Assembly: GCF_016758195.1 (NCBI RefSeq)
Contig: NZ_QYAC01000004.1
Span: 218,283 to 282,282, forward strand
Reading direction: 5' to 3'
Source: Leucobacter chromiireducens subsp. solipictus
GTDB taxonomy: Bacteria > Actinomycetota > Actinomycetes > Actinomycetales > Microbacteriaceae
DNA length: 64,000 bases
Shown: positions 45,547 through 55,016 of the stretch, one piece after another
Layout: every line of letters starts with the position of its first letter
Numbering within the stretch: position 1 is the first letter of the stretch
Translations under genes and position numbers: made by a program
Notes under the pieces: generated by a model
Database searches by the model: none
The model's input: the letters and a program-made list of their open reading frames with translations, nothing else
Told to the model about the DNA's origin: nothing

Positions 45547-46946
45547 GCGGCGACCTCCGTGGCGGTGTCCTGCCGGGCCCCGGCAGTGAGGGCGGCGGCG
45601 GCCACCGTCGCGGTGTCAACGAGCTCCCCCGCGTCCACAGTGAGATAGCCGCGGCGCATCGTGAAGGCGATCTTGCCGGGAAGTTCCATGCCCAGATAGG
45701 GCGAGTTCACGCTCAGCCCCTGCAATCGGTCGAGATCGAAGGTGCTCGTGCCGCTCGGATCGACGAGCACGAGATCCGCGGGCTGCCCCGGCTCGAGTGC
45801 GCTCGGGTGGCCGGCCAGGCCGCCGATCTGGGCCGGGCGCTGCGAGAGCAGCGTCTCGAGCTCCGCCCAGCTGGTGTGCCCCGCGGCGACAAGGGTCGCG
45901 AGTGCGATCGGGAGGGCCGATTCGAGGCCGACCATGCCGAACGCCGCGGCGTCCCACTCGCATTCCTTGGCCTCGATCGGGTGCGGCGCGTGGTCGGTGG
46001 CGATGATGTCGATCACGCCGTCGGCGACGGCCTGGCGCAGCGCGAGCACGTCCGCCTCGCGGCGCAGCGGGGGGTTCACCTTGTAGCGCGCGTCGTAGCT
46101 CCGCACCAGTTCCTCGGTGAGGATCAGGTGGTGCGGGGTGACCTCGGCGGTGACCTGCACGCCGCGGGCCTTCGCCCACCGCACCACCTCGACGGAGCCC
46201 GCGGTCGACAGGTGGCAGATGTGCAGTCGGGCACCCGTGTGCTCGGCGAGGAGCACGTCGCGGGCGATGATCGACTCCTCGGCGACCGCGGGCCAGCCCT
46301 TCAGGCCGAGCTCGCTCGAGAGCGCGCCCTCGTTCATCTGCGCGCCCTCCGTGAGGCGCGGATCCTGCGCGTGCTGCGCGATCACGCCTCCGAAGGTGGT
46401 CACATACTCGAGCGCGCGGCGCATCAGCATCGGATCGTGCACGCACTTGCCGTCGTCCGAGAACACGCGGACCTGCGCGCGGGACTGCGCCATTGCCCCG
46501 ATCTCGCTGAGCTTCTCTCCCGCGAGATCCTCGGTGACCGCGCCGATCGGGCGCACCGTGGCATAGCCCGCGGCGTCGCCGAGCGCTTGCACCTGCTCGA
46601 CCACGCCCGCCGTGTCCTGCACCGGCAGCGTGTTCGCCATCGCGAACACGCTCGTGAAGCCGCCGGCCGCGGCCGCGCGAGTCCCCGTCAGGACCGTCTC
46701 GGACTGCTCGAACCCGGGCTCGCGCAGGTGCGTGTGGAGGTCGACCAGGCCGGTCAGGGCGACGAGCCCATCCGCCTCGATCACGCGCTCGCCGTCCGCC
46801 GCCGCGAGCCCGCTGCCGCGCTCCACGATCATGCCGTCGGCGATACGCAGGTCCACCGGCGCCGCGGTCGCGAGCTCGGCCCCGCGCTCGGTGAGGGAGG
46901 CGGCGAGGCGCGCCCCGCGGATCAGAAAGCCGGGCTGTGCGGTCAT
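45543..46946 (-). CDS. pyrC: Dihydroorotase
   Basis: The 467-residue zinc enzyme cyclises carbamoyl aspartate to dihydroorotate. It shows the metal motif [48 protein letters not shown] and [10 protein letters not shown] with the catalytic Asp. The length and LREPG wording place it in class I dihydroorotases, as in other Gram-positive bacteria. It overlaps pyrB upstream and the small membrane protein downstream by ATGA junctions. Dihydroorotate dehydrogenase (pyrD) and pyrE are not in the window. Confidence 0.95.
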   Translation of the reverse strand: MTAQPGFLIRGARLAASLTERGAELATAAPVDLRIADGMIVERGSGLAAADGERVIEADGLVALTGLVDLHTHLREPGFEQSETVLTGTRAAAAGGFTSVFAMANTLPVQDTAGVVEQVQALGDAAGYATVRPIGAVTEDLAGEKLSEIGAMAQSRAQVRVFSDDGKCVHDPMLMRRALEYVTTFGGVIAQHAQDPRLTEGAQMNEGALSSELGLKGWPAVAEESIIARDVLLAEHTGARLHICHLSTAGSVEVVRWAKARGVQVTAEVTPHHLILTEELVRSYDARYKVNPPLRREADVLALRQAVADGVIDIIATDHAPHPIEAKECEWDAAAFGMVGLESALPIALATLVAAGHTSWAELETLLSQRPAQIGGLAGHPSALEPGQPADLVLVDPSGTSTFDLDRLQGLSVNSPYLGMELPGKIAFTMRRGYLTVDAGELVDTATVAAAALTAGARQDTATEVAA

Positions 46947-47932
46947 ACGAGTTCTCCTTCACGGAATTCGGGGGAAACGGGGTCTGCGGCACGCTCACCC
47001 GAGAGCAGCAGATAGAGCGCGGCCATGCGCACGGACACGCCGTTGGTGACCTGCTCCAGCACGGTCGAGCGGAGCGAGTCCGCGGCGCGGGAGGAGATCT
47101 CCAGGCCGCGGTTCATCGGGCCGGGGTGCATCACGATCGCGCGCTCGGTGAGCCGCTCCAGGCGAGCGTCGTCGAGGCCCCAGTTGCGGGCGTACTCGCG
47201 CTCGTTCGGGAAGAAGGCCGCGTGCATGCGCTCGGTCTGGATCCGGAGCAGCATCACGACGTCGGGGCGCTCCACGCGAAGCGCCTCATCGAGGGAGTAG
47301 TGATGAGCCACGGGCCAGTCGCGGGTCCCGTAGGGCAGCAGCGTTTCGGGGGCCACGAATGCGACGTGCGCGCCGAGCGCGTTCAGTAACCACAGATTGG
47401 AGCGCGCCACGCGGGAGTGGGCGATGTCGCCCACGATCACGACGGAGATCCCGTCGAGGTCGCGGCCCCGGCTGTCCGCGCCGAACAGGCGGCGACGCAT
47501 GGTGAAGGCGTCGAGCAGCGCCTGCGTCGGGTGCTCGTGGGTGCCGTCGCCCGCATTCAGCACGCCGGCGTCGATCCAGCCGCTGGACGCGAGCCGGGCC
47601 GGCGCGCCGGACGCCGGGTGCCGGATCACGACGCCGTCGGCACCGATCGCCTGGAGCGTTTGGGCGGTGTCCTTCAGCGACTCGCCCTTCGAGACCGAAG
47701 AGCCCTTCGCGGTGAAGTTGATCACGTCGGCCGAGAGCCGCTTCGCCGCGGCCTCGAAGGAGATCCGGGTGCGCGTCGAATCCTCGAAGAACAGGTTCAC
47801 CACGGTCTTCCCGCGAAGCGTGGGCAGCTTCTTCACCTCGCGCTGCTGCGTCGCCGCCATGTCCTCGGCGGTGTCGAGGATCAGGATCGCGTCCTCACGG
47901 CTCAGCGTCCGAGTGTCGAGCAGGTGCCTCAT
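46943..47932 (-). CDS. pyrB: Aspartate carbamoyltransferase catalytic subunit
   Basis: The 329-residue enzyme joins carbamoyl phosphate and aspartate, the committed step of pyrimidine synthesis. Motifs are [20 protein letters not shown] (carbamoyl phosphate binding), [14 protein letters not shown] and [12 protein letters not shown]. No regulatory subunit gene (pyrI) is present, as in most actinobacteria. It overlaps pyrR and pyrC by ATGA junctions. Confidence 0.96.
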   Translation of the reverse strand: MRHLLDTRTLSREDAILILDTAEDMAATQQREVKKLPTLRGKTVVNLFFEDSTRTRISFEAAAKRLSADVINFTAKGSSVSKGESLKDTAQTLQAIGADGVVIRHPASGAPARLASSGWIDAGVLNAGDGTHEHPTQALLDAFTMRRRLFGADSRGRDLDGISVVIVGDIAHSRVARSNLWLLNALGAHVAFVAPETLLPYGTRDWPVAHHYSLDEALRVERPDVVMLLRIQTERMHAAFFPNEREYARNWGLDDARLERLTERAIVMHPGPMNRGLEISSRAADSLRSTVLEQVTNGVSVRMAALYLLLSGERAADPVSPEFREGELV

Positions 47933-48495
47933 GCGCGGGCCCCGTCCGCCGCGTTGTCCGCGTCGCCCGAGGAGATGGTGACCTCGTCGATGCCGTCGTG
48001 CTCGGACAGCCGCACGGAAATCCGCTCGTGCTTGGCGCTCGGCAGGTTCTTGCCGATGTAGTCGGCCCGGATCGGGAGCTCCCGGTGGCCCCGGTCGATG
48101 AGCGCGGCCAGCCGCACCGCCTTCGGGCGGCCGTGGTCGTTCAGCGCGTCGAGCGCCGCGCGCACCGTGCGCCCGGAGAACAAGACGTCGTCGACCAGCA
48201 CCACGGTGCAGCCGTCGATGCCAGACACCGGCATCGAGGTCGGGTGCGGGGTGCGGGTCGGGTTCTGCGCGAGGTCGTCACGGTACATGGTGACGTCGAG
48301 GCTGGCGCTCGGAACGGCGCGGCCCTCGATGCGGGAGATGGTCTCCGCAATGCGCGCAGCGAGAAAGGTGCCGCGCGTGGGGATGCCCACCAGCACGAGA
48401 CCGTCAACGCCCTTGTTCGCCTCAATAATTTCGTGCGAGATTCGAGTCAGCGCCCGCGAGATCTCAGCGCTTTCCAGCACTACACGCGTACCCAT
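47929..48495 (-). CDS. pyrR: Bifunctional pyrimidine operon regulator / uracil phosphoribosyltransferase PyrR
   Basis: The 188-residue protein binds pyr mRNA in the presence of UMP and also has uracil phosphoribosyltransferase activity. It has the PRPP loop [38 protein letters not shown] and DVTMYRDDL, all typical of PyrR. The ATG is preceded by a very strong AAGGGGGG 6 bases upstream, which itself lies next to a predicted PyrR-binding hairpin. It is the first gene of the operon pyrR-pyrB-pyrC-carA-carB-pyrF-gmk. Confidence 0.95.
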   Translation of the reverse strand: MGTRVVLESAEISRALTRISHEIIEANKGVDGLVLVGIPTRGTFLAARIAETISRIEGRAVPSASLDVTMYRDDLAQNPTRTPHPTSMPVSGIDGCTVVLVDDVLFSGRTVRAALDALNDHGRPKAVRLAALIDRGHRELPIRADYIGKNLPSAKHERISVRLSEHDGIDEVTISSGDADNAADGARA

Positions 48496-48500
48496 ATTCG

Positions 48501-48528
48501 AGCCCCCCTTCTCCGCCTCACGGGACGG
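48501..48528 (-). promoter_or_regulatory. PyrR-binding hairpin and Shine-Dalgarno in the pyrR leader
   Basis: On the minus strand the leader reads CCGTC-CCGTGA-GGCGG, a 5-bp stem with a 6-base loop (48513-48528), followed by AAGGGGGG (48503-48510) and the pyrR ATG. The loop sequence TCCCGTGAGGC matches the conserved PyrR-binding loop. The position directly beside the ribosome binding site suggests that PyrR blocks translation initiation of pyrR, as proposed for mycobacteria, rather than acting through a transcription terminator. Confidence 0.75.
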
Positions 48529-48554
48529 GAGTTAAAGAAAAGCTGTTCCTCCCC

Positions 48555-48560
48555 AGCATA
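48555..48560 (-). promoter_or_regulatory. Possible -10 element of the pyr operon promoter
   Basis: TATGCT on the minus strand lies about 60 bases before the pyrR start and just downstream of the nusB terminator hairpin. A clear -35 is not visible; the region where it would be is inside the terminator stem. Transcription would start near 48547 and include the PyrR hairpin. Confidence 0.4.
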
Positions 48561-48568
48561 GCGGATGC

Positions 48569-48614
48569 GAGACCGGCCCCGCGCACGTGTCGGAACGTGC
48601 ACGGGGCCGGTCTC
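48569..48614 (-). terminator. Terminator after nusB
   Basis: A 20-bp stem with one mismatch (GAGACCGGCCCCG start of the left arm) and a 6-base loop lies 16 bases beyond the nusB stop. It separates efp-nusB from the pyr operon. Confidence 0.85.
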
Positions 48615-48630
48615 ACACCGCGGCGCGGGA

Positions 48631-49047
48631 TCAGTCCCGGGCGTGGTCCGCGACGCGGCCCAGCACTCCGTTGACGAAGCGACCGGAATCGTCCGTCGAG
48701 TATTCCTTCGCGAGTTCCACGGCCTCGTCGATCGCGACGGGCGTGGGCACCTCGGCATTGAACAGGATCTCCCACGAGGCCAGGCGCAGGAGCGCGCGGT
48801 CCAGGTGCGGCATCCGCTCCAGGGTCCAGCCCTGCGCGTAGCTCGTGATCAGCTCGTCGATCTCATCGCGGTGATCGCTCACGCCGTCGACGATCTCGCG
48901 GGCGTACAACCAGGAGGCGGCCCGGTCGGGCTCGCTCGCGGCGCGCTTCGACTCGGCCTTCACGATCGCCGCGATCGATTCGCCGCGGAGATCGGCCTGG
49001 TACAGCATGTCCAGGGCGCGCTTGCGCGCCTTCGTACGTGCCGACAA
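48631..49047 (-). CDS. nusB: Transcription antitermination factor NusB
   Basis: The 138-residue all-helical protein binds boxA RNA with NusE (S10) and supports rRNA antitermination. It has RTKARKRALDMLYQADLRG at the N-terminus, HRDEIDELITSYAQGWTLER, LDRALLRLASWEILF and VPTPVAIDEAVELAKEYST, all conserved NusB segments. It follows efp by 2 bases on the same strand, the usual actinobacterial order efp-nusB. Confidence 0.96.
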   Translation of the reverse strand: MSARTKARKRALDMLYQADLRGESIAAIVKAESKRAASEPDRAASWLYAREIVDGVSDHRDEIDELITSYAQGWTLERMPHLDRALLRLASWEILFNAEVPTPVAIDEAVELAKEYSTDDSGRFVNGVLGRVADHARD

Positions 49048-49049
49048 GG

Positions 49050-49613
49050 TTAGTCGTTGACCCGGCCGAGGTAGTCACCCGTGCGGGTGTCGACCTTGAC
49101 CTTGGTGCCGGACTCGAGGAACAGCGGCACCTGAATCTCGGCGCCGGTCTCGAGGGTCGCCGGCTTGGTGCCGCCGGTGGAGCGGTCGCCCTGCAGGCCG
49201 GGCTCGGTGTAGGTCACTTCGAGCACCACGGAGGCGGGCATCTCGAGGTAGAGCGGCTCGCCCTCGTGCAGCCCGATCTGCACCTGCTGGCTCTCCAGCA
49301 TGTAGTTGGCGGCGTCGCCGACGACCACCGAGGAGACCGTGATCTGGTCGTAGTCGCTCTGGTCCATGAACACGAAGTCCGCGCCGTCCTGGTAGAGGTA
49401 CTGGAAGTCGCGACGGTCGACGTTGGCCGTCTCGATCTTTGCGCCCGCATTGTAGGTCTTGTCGATGATCTTGCCCGAAACGACGTTCTTCTGCTTGGTC
49501 CGGACGAACGCGCCACCCTTACCCGGCTTCACGTGCTGGAACTCGATCACGCTCCAGAGCTGACCAGCCTCCTTGATGACGGTGCCGTTCTTGATGTCGT
49601 TCGAGGTTGCCAT
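49050..49613 (-). CDS. efp: Translation elongation factor P
   Basis: The 187-residue protein has the three beta-barrel domains of EF-P, which relieves ribosome stalling at polyproline. The KOW-like N-terminus ([20 protein letters not shown]), the loop [13 protein letters not shown] with a conserved Lys at its tip, and the C-terminal signature [14 protein letters not shown] are present. No EpmA/EpmB or EarP gene is visible in the window, so the loop Lys is probably used unmodified or modified by an unlinked enzyme. A GGAG lies 9 bases before the ATG. Confidence 0.96.
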   Translation of the reverse strand: MATSNDIKNGTVIKEAGQLWSVIEFQHVKPGKGGAFVRTKQKNVVSGKIIDKTYNAGAKIETANVDRRDFQYLYQDGADFVFMDQSDYDQITVSSVVVGDAANYMLESQQVQIGLHEGEPLYLEMPASVVLEVTYTEPGLQGDRSTGGTKPATLETGAEIQVPLFLESGTKVKVDTRTGDYLGRVND

Positions 49614-49886
49614 GCAGGGGTTCTCCGGATTCTGTGAGGTTCGAGCGCGGAAGCGCGCCGAACCATACTACACCCGTGAAGCCCGGGGATCGCCGTGGCT
49701 CGCGCGCGGGATCCGGCGGGACGCGTGCACCCGGCGAGTCGCCGATTTCGCACCGTCCTCGGGCGCACGCGGTACCTGTTCGAGCGTTCGCGGAGGCACA
49801 CAAGCTCGCGGCCCCGCAGGCGACGATCCGCGCACGGAAGCGACAACGCCCGCCCCGGCCCCGCGCCGCTCCCCTAGGCTCGCGGC
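49614..49886. other. efp / thioesterase divergent intergenic region
   Basis: These 273 bases hold no supported gene. The left end has the efp ribosome binding site and a plausible efp -10 (TAGTAT on the minus strand near 49664-49669). The right end carries TAGGCT at 49875-49880, 6 bases before the thioesterase ATG. The rest is GC-rich and shows no clear repeat or hairpin. Confidence 0.5.
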
Positions 49887-50453
49887 ATGCACATGATTTT
49901 CCGCACTCTCTGGCACCAGTGGTTCGTGGGGCGGCGCGGTCCCCGCATCGGTTTCGGCGAGATGAGCCGGTCCCGATTCCGCGTCTGGCCCACCGACCTT
50001 GACCTGTTGCGCCACATGAACAACGGCAAGTACCTCTCCGTCATGGACGTGGGCCGCTTCGACCTGATCCAGCGCAACGGTACGTGGGACGTCATGTCCC
50101 GCGAGGCCTGGTATCCCGTGGTCGTGGGGCAAACCATTTCGTACCGCAAGTCGTTGAACCCCTGGCAGCGCTTCTGGATCGAGTCGAAGATCCTCGGCTT
50201 CGACACGCAGGCCGTGTACATGGAGCAGCGTTTCGTGCGGCCGGACGCCCAGCGACGGCCCGAGATCTACGCGCGGGCCATCGTCCGCGCGCGGATCCTG
50301 CGCCGCAGCGGCGGCGTGGTGCCCGTCGCCGAGATCCTCGAAAAGACCGGTGCCCGCGCGGAAGAGTTCCACGTCCCCGAGGAGATCCTCGCCTGGGGGC
50401 AGAACACCCGCCTCCCGTCCACGCGCGACGAGGCCGTGAGCAGCTGGGACTGA
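49887..50453 (+). CDS. Hotdog-fold acyl-CoA thioesterase
   Basis: The 188-residue protein matches the 4HBT-type thioesterase family (PF13279-like, YbgC/Them6-like): RFRVWPTDLDLLRHMNNGKY is the active-site helix region with Asp and His, followed by RFDLIQRNGTW, and FWIESKILGFDTQAVYMEQR. It would hydrolyse acyl-CoA in the cytoplasm; chain-length preference is unknown. No ribosome binding site; TAGGCT 6 bases upstream of the ATG suggests a leaderless message. It converges on the unknown gene of the VWA module with 8 bases between stops. Confidence 0.85.
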   Translation: MHMIFRTLWHQWFVGRRGPRIGFGEMSRSRFRVWPTDLDLLRHMNNGKYLSVMDVGRFDLIQRNGTWDVMSREAWYPVVVGQTISYRKSLNPWQRFWIESKILGFDTQAVYMEQRFVRPDAQRRPEIYARAIVRARILRRSGGVVPVAEILEKTGARAEEFHVPEEILAWGQNTRLPSTRDEAVSSWD

Positions 50454-50461
50454 CCCCGGCG

Positions 50462-51313
50462 CTACGCGAGCGGCGGGCGGGCACCGAGGTGCGGGCCCTG
50501 ATTCCCGATCTCGCGACAGGTGATCCGGATCACCTGATCCCCCGCGTCGTAGACGTGGCGCGCCGCCAGCCGGCCGCCCTCGACGGTGCCGGCGAGCCAG
50601 GTGAACGTTCCCGTGTCCACGGGCTCCTCGCCGCCCGTAATGCGCATCAGTTGCAGCATCAGCATTTCCGGGAGGGAGACGTGCGGGCCGTGCGCGAAAC
50701 CGAGCCCCAAGACACTCGGGGTCGATCCGGCGGGCACGAGCCGGAGCGTCCACCGCAGGGTTCCGCCCGCCGCGTCGCGCTGCGCCACGCTCGGGAGCGC
50801 GATCGCCGACTCGGGGATCCGGTCCAGCTCGGCGAAGCCCCGCGCCGCCTCGGCCCCGAGCACCAGAGGTGTCGCGGCGGGCCCGGCGGCCAGCACCTCG
50901 GGGTGGCGCTGCGCCGCCTCGGCGAATGCGGCGTGCCACCGCGACGCTCCGAGCCCGTACGGTGCGGGCACGGGGGTGAGCTCGGGCTGGGCCCCGAGGA
51001 GGTGCCCGAGATGTAGCAGGTCGACGCCCGCCGCCGCGAAGGCCTCGGGCTCGGGAACCGCGACGCCGATCACCGCGGCGACGCGCTGCGCCGCGCGGAA
51101 GGCGTCCCCGAAACGCTCGGTCACGGCGGCGTCGCCCTGCCCGCCGAACGCCGCTCCAGCGTGGAGCGCACCCGCCTCCGTGTCGAGCCAGGCATCGAAC
51201 CGGGCGCTGGAACTCGGCTCCGCACCCGCGCCGGCCGCGTAGCGCTCCGCGAGCGCCGGGTACAGCGCACGGATCAGGCGCAGCTGTTCCGCGGCGTGTG
51301 ACTGTCGTTCCAT
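50462..51313 (-). CDS. Protein of unknown function downstream of the VWA gene
   Basis: I do not recognise this 283-residue protein. The N-terminal half is Ala-rich and helical (AEQLRLIRALYPALAERYAA, FRAAQRVAAVIGVAVPEPEA). The C-terminal half looks like a beta-rich domain (GTLRWTLRLVPAGSTPSVLG, GTFTWLAGTVEGGRLAARHV). No signal peptide or membrane helix. The ATG at 51313 is one choice; an ATG at 51367 in the same frame overlaps the end of the VWA gene by 14 bases and would give a longer, coupled product. Its place after VWA suggests a role with the MoxR/VWA pair. Confidence 0.55.
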   Translation of the reverse strand: MERQSHAAEQLRLIRALYPALAERYAAGAGAEPSSSARFDAWLDTEAGALHAGAAFGGQGDAAVTERFGDAFRAAQRVAAVIGVAVPEPEAFAAAGVDLLHLGHLLGAQPELTPVPAPYGLGASRWHAAFAEAAQRHPEVLAAGPAATPLVLGAEAARGFAELDRIPESAIALPSVAQRDAAGGTLRWTLRLVPAGSTPSVLGLGFAHGPHVSLPEMLMLQLMRITGGEEPVDTGTFTWLAGTVEGGRLAARHVYDAGDQVIRITCREIGNQGPHLGARPPLA

Positions 51314-51353
51314 GGACCCGGATCCCCTGCTCGTGGTGTGATGCTCGTGCTCC

Positions 51354-53252
51354 TCACGGTAGCTCATCCACGATCACCGCGCTGAGCGTCTCCGCGAGCC
51401 GCGCAGGATCATCGATCCGGCGACCGTCCGGCGCGTAGCGGTTGGTCATTTCGTCGCTCCCGAAGCCGCAGCCGACCACGCGCACGCCGAGATTCCGGAG
51501 CGCGCGCAGCTCGCGGGCGGCGGCCACCGGGTCGTTCGATCCGCCATCGCTGATGAGGAACACGATGCGCTTGCGTTCCTGGCCGTCCCCACCGCCAGCG
51601 CCGGCACCGCCGCCCGTCCCGCCCCACTGCGCGGCCGCGGCGCGGAGCGCCGCACCGTCGTTCGTGGAGCCCTGCGGAGCGCGGATCGCGGCGTCGAGCC
51701 GGCGTCGCACCCCGTCGTCGAGGCCGCTGGAGAGCGGCTTCACGATCTCCACCTCGGCGTCGAACACCAGCAATGCGGTGCGCACATCGAGTTCGAGGCT
51801 GCTTCCGAGCGCGCGCTCGGCGTGCTGCACGTCCCGTTCGACGCCGCTCAGGGCCTCGAGCAGCACGAGCATGGCGTCCGACGCGGCGGCCGCGATCCGG
51901 CCCTGCATGGATGCCGAGCGGTCGATCAAGAACACGTAGTCGGTGTGGCCTGCGCGCCGTGTCGGGCGGGGCCGCGACACGCGGCGGCGGTACGCGCGCG
52001 GGCGGGCCACCCCGGCGAGCACCTCGGCGATCGCAGCGGGCAGCGCATCCGTGGCGAGTTCCTCCCCCTCGGGCTCCGCGCGCCGACTCAGCGCCGGGCG
52101 CCGCGCGATCCGCTCCGTGATCACCCGCGCCCAGACCTCGCGCATCGCCTCGATCGCGGGGGCGAGCGCGGCCGCCCGTTCCCGGTAGGCCGCGAGCGCC
52201 GTGCTCCCGCCGCGGGCGTCGCCGCCGCCGGAACCCGCCGGCTCCCGGTCGCTCGATTCCCCCTCCGCGCGGGCTTCCAGCCCCTGCTCGACGATCCCGT
52301 CGAGCAGGGCACCGGACGCCGGCATCGGGGTGCTCAGCATGGTCTCCACAAATCCCGCGTGTTCGGCGGCGAACAGATCGGCGCCCTCGGCCGAGTCGCT
52401 GCCCTCTCCGGGCCGGGCGTGCTCCTGTTCATCCGCCGACGCCGCGTCCGGGGCGTCCGACTGTTCGGGGGCGTCGCCCGGGCTCGCGTCGGCGCCGGCC
52501 GATCCCGCGCCGCTGTCGAGCGCCGCCCCCGCGTCCGCGGACTCCGCCGAACCCTCGCCCGCCGCGTCCAGCCCGCGATCCGCCGCGTCGAGCGCCCGGA
52601 GCGCGTCGTAGCTCGGGAGCAGGAGGGCGAGCGCCCGCTCGGTGCGCTGCAACGCCGTGCGCCGGGGATCCGGTGCGAGCACCCGGCGCAGCGGGTCGAA
52701 GCCCCCGTGCCCGAGCGCGACGAGCGCCGCGAGCTCCGCAGCCACCGCGGGATCCACGTCGACCGCGGGCCCGGAGGCTCCCACGCCCGCCGCGCCGCCG
52801 CGCCGCAGCAGCTCCGTCACCCACTGCAGGTGCCGCGGCAGCGACCGCAGCTCGGACGGGAGCTCCCGCGCCATCGCCACCTCGAGCGGCCCACGGAGGC
52901 CCGGGAACGCGGCGACGAGTTCCGCGGCGGACTGCAGCCGGACCACGGCGCGCAGCAGCGGCACGGTCTCGGGCCGCTGCGCGGCGATCGAGCGCACCCG
53001 GCGTGCACGGGTCGCCTCGACGAGTTCGCCGCGCGGGCCCTCCCACAGGTGCAGGAGCGCCAGCGCGATCGCCTCGGCGTCCCCGTGACCCCGCGCCCCG
53101 TACCAGCCCAGTCCGATCCGCAGCGCCCCGTCGACAAGCTCCCACGTCTCGTCATCGGTGACCTCAACGGGCACGCCGAGAATCGCGCCGGCCGCGGTCA
53201 GCCGCGCACGCAGTTCGCCGCGGCGTCGCACCTCGCGCTCACTGGTGTCCAT
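51354..53252 (-). CDS. VWA domain-containing protein (partner of MoxR-type ATPase)
   Basis: The 632-residue protein ends in a von Willebrand A domain with the MIDAS motif in VFLIDRSASMQGR (DxSxS, about residue 443), SSGLDDGVRRRLDAAIRAPQ and RIVFLISDGGSNDPVAAARE. The N-terminal ~250 residues are helical and unassigned, and the middle (about 210-330) is a low-complexity acidic region rich in A, D, E, G and S. No signal peptide, so it is probably cytoplasmic. TAGGGT on the minus strand ends 6 bases before the ATG (leaderless pattern). A MoxR-like ATPase gene diverges from it. Confidence 0.85.
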   Translation of the reverse strand: MDTSEREVRRRGELRARLTAAGAILGVPVEVTDDETWELVDGALRIGLGWYGARGHGDAEAIALALLHLWEGPRGELVEATRARRVRSIAAQRPETVPLLRAVVRLQSAAELVAAFPGLRGPLEVAMARELPSELRSLPRHLQWVTELLRRGGAAGVGASGPAVDVDPAVAAELAALVALGHGGFDPLRRVLAPDPRRTALQRTERALALLLPSYDALRALDAADRGLDAAGEGSAESADAGAALDSGAGSAGADASPGDAPEQSDAPDAASADEQEHARPGEGSDSAEGADLFAAEHAGFVETMLSTPMPASGALLDGIVEQGLEARAEGESSDREPAGSGGGDARGGSTALAAYRERAAALAPAIEAMREVWARVITERIARRPALSRRAEPEGEELATDALPAAIAEVLAGVARPRAYRRRVSRPRPTRRAGHTDYVFLIDRSASMQGRIAAAASDAMLVLLEALSGVERDVQHAERALGSSLELDVRTALLVFDAEVEIVKPLSSGLDDGVRRRLDAAIRAPQGSTNDGAALRAAAAQWGGTGGGAGAGGGDGQERKRIVFLISDGGSNDPVAAARELRALRNLGVRVVGCGFGSDEMTNRYAPDGRRIDDPARLAETLSAVIVDELP

Positions 53253-53460
53253 GCACTCACCCTAGCGGCGGCGTCGCGGACGGGGAACGTCCCCTTCACG
53301 CCGTTCGCGCTTTCCTGCCCCGTGACGCGGATTATCCGGTGCACATATGCGACGTTTTGAAATCGAGTGGCGCATGCGTGCCTCCTGCTCCGGCCCGGCG
53401 CAGCAGGCTCGCGCGGCGTCATCCGGTCGCGCGGTCACCCCGGATGATAGCGTGAGCCTC

Positions 53461-54882
53461 ATGCTCCCATTTGACGCGCACCCGGTCCTCGCAGAAGCTC
53501 GGGAGCTCGCCGCGGAACGCCGCCGCGTACGGCAGGCGCGCGCACTCAGCACCCGCGACGCGGCTCGCGAATTGCACGCCGTTGACCTCGCCCGGCTCGA
53601 TAGCCGGCTCGGCGAGATCCTGGCCGATCCAGAGCACCGCTCGATCATTGATCGGGCCCTCGACGATCGCGCCGCCGCGCTCCGCGTTGCCGTCAACGAG
53701 CGGCGGGCGGAACTCGCGGAGCGGGACCGCGGGACCGCGGCGGACACGCTCGTGGCCGAGGCCATCGCGCAGAACCGTTCGCTCACCGCGGGCGAACGCG
53801 CGCGGGTTGCCGAGCTGCGCGGGCCGGACGGCACCGCCGCGCCCAGCACCGCCGTCGCCGCGCTTGACGACACCGCCCGCGACACCGCGCTCACGGCGCA
53901 CGGCACGCTTCGGCTGCGCGAGGCGCGCGCGCAGCTGCGCTCCGGCTTGCTCCTCACCGGGCAGATGCGCGGCATCATCGCGGAGGCGGCACCCGCCCTG
54001 CACCGCGGCAATCCGGTACTCCTGCTCGGCGAAACCGGCGGCGCGAAGACCGCGCTGGCGGAACACCTCTCGCGCACCGTGCTCGGCCGTGAACCCGAGC
54101 TCGTGTCCGGCTACGGGGATATCACCTCGGCCCAGCTCATCGGCACGCACGAACTCCGGGCGGAGGACGGCGCCACGGTGAGCGTGTTCACGCCGGGCCC
54201 GCTGCTGCGGGCCATGACGGAGGGCCGCCCCGTGATCCTCGACGAGGTGAACGCGATGCCGCCCGAGTTCTTGAAGCGCCTCAACCGGATCCTGCAGCTG
54301 CGCCCCGGCGACACCCTCGGCGTGCAGGAGGATGCGGGGCGCGAGGTGCGCATCGCGCCGGGCTTCGCGATCCTGGCCACCGCGAACGAGCAGACCCCGC
54401 ACCGCTACCGCGGCGTGGACCGGCTCAGCGCCGAGCTCGTGAACCGCTTCGGCGCGAACAGCTACCGGGTGCACTATCCCGACACCGGGATCGCGTTCGA
54501 GGCGTACCCGGCGGAGAACGCGCTCCTCGCGGCCGCCGCGATCGTGGATGAGCGCGGCGAACTGCCCCGCGAGTGGTCCGCGGACGCCCTCGAACGGGTG
54601 GCGCGCGCGGCGTTCATCAGCCAGCAGGTGTTCGCGGGGGCGGCCAGCGGCGGTTTCAGCGACTACGTGAGCGCCGAGCGAGAGATCGACGGCCGGCCCG
54701 GGCTTGAGGAGTCGGTGCTCGCGCCGCGCACCCTCGTCGCCATCGTGCAGAAGGTCGCCGCGAGCGCGGGTTCCGTGTCCCTCGACCACGCGCTCTCGCG
54801 CTTCGTGGAGGGCGTGATGCACCGCGAGGATCGGCGGGTGCTCGCCCTGATCCTCGAGGGCCAGGGCTTCCAGCTGCGCTGA
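53461..54882 (+). CDS. MoxR-type AAA+ ATPase
   Basis: The 473-residue protein has an N-terminal helical region of about 170 residues and a dynein-like AAA_5/MoxR ATPase core: Walker A LLLGETGGAKTALAEHL (variant of the usual GxPGxAKT), Walker B RPVILDEVNAMPPEFLKRLN, and sensor GFAILATANEQTPHRYRGVD. MoxR ATPases work with VWA proteins in assembling or activating other complexes. The ATG at 53461 is chosen because TAGCGT at 53448-53453 lies 7 bases upstream; a GTG at 53452 is possible. It is divergent from the VWA gene; a palindromic repeat follows its stop. Confidence 0.88.
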   Translation: MLPFDAHPVLAEARELAAERRRVRQARALSTRDAARELHAVDLARLDSRLGEILADPEHRSIIDRALDDRAAALRVAVNERRAELAERDRGTAADTLVAEAIAQNRSLTAGERARVAELRGPDGTAAPSTAVAALDDTARDTALTAHGTLRLREARAQLRSGLLLTGQMRGIIAEAAPALHRGNPVLLLGETGGAKTALAEHLSRTVLGREPELVSGYGDITSAQLIGTHELRAEDGATVSVFTPGPLLRAMTEGRPVILDEVNAMPPEFLKRLNRILQLRPGDTLGVQEDAGREVRIAPGFAILATANEQTPHRYRGVDRLSAELVNRFGANSYRVHYPDTGIAFEAYPAENALLAAAAIVDERGELPREWSADALERVARAAFISQQVFAGAASGGFSDYVSAEREIDGRPGLEESVLAPRTLVAIVQKVAASAGSVSLDHALSRFVEGVMHREDRRVLALILEGQGFQLR

Positions 54883-54898
54883 GCCGACGCTCGGGTCC

Positions 54899-54969
54899 AC
54901 GAAACGACCCTGAAATCACGAAACGACCCCGAAATTACAGTAATTGCCGTAATTTCGGGGTCGTTTCGT
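54899..54969. repeat. Palindromic intergenic repeat, copy 1 (CGAAACGACCCCGA family)
   Basis: The element has two direct copies (54899-54916 and 54918-54936) of ACGAAACGACCC(T/C)GAAAT followed by an inverted copy. The second copy and the inverted copy form a perfect 21-bp stem (54918-54938 with 54949-54969) around a 10-base loop. It sits between the convergent moxR-type gene and the DUF1684 gene and could terminate both. The same layout recurs at 61110-61180. Confidence 0.8.
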
Positions 54970-55016
54970 CGCTCAGGGGTCATATTGCGGTCCGATGACC
55001 GAGGGGCGGGGCCGGT

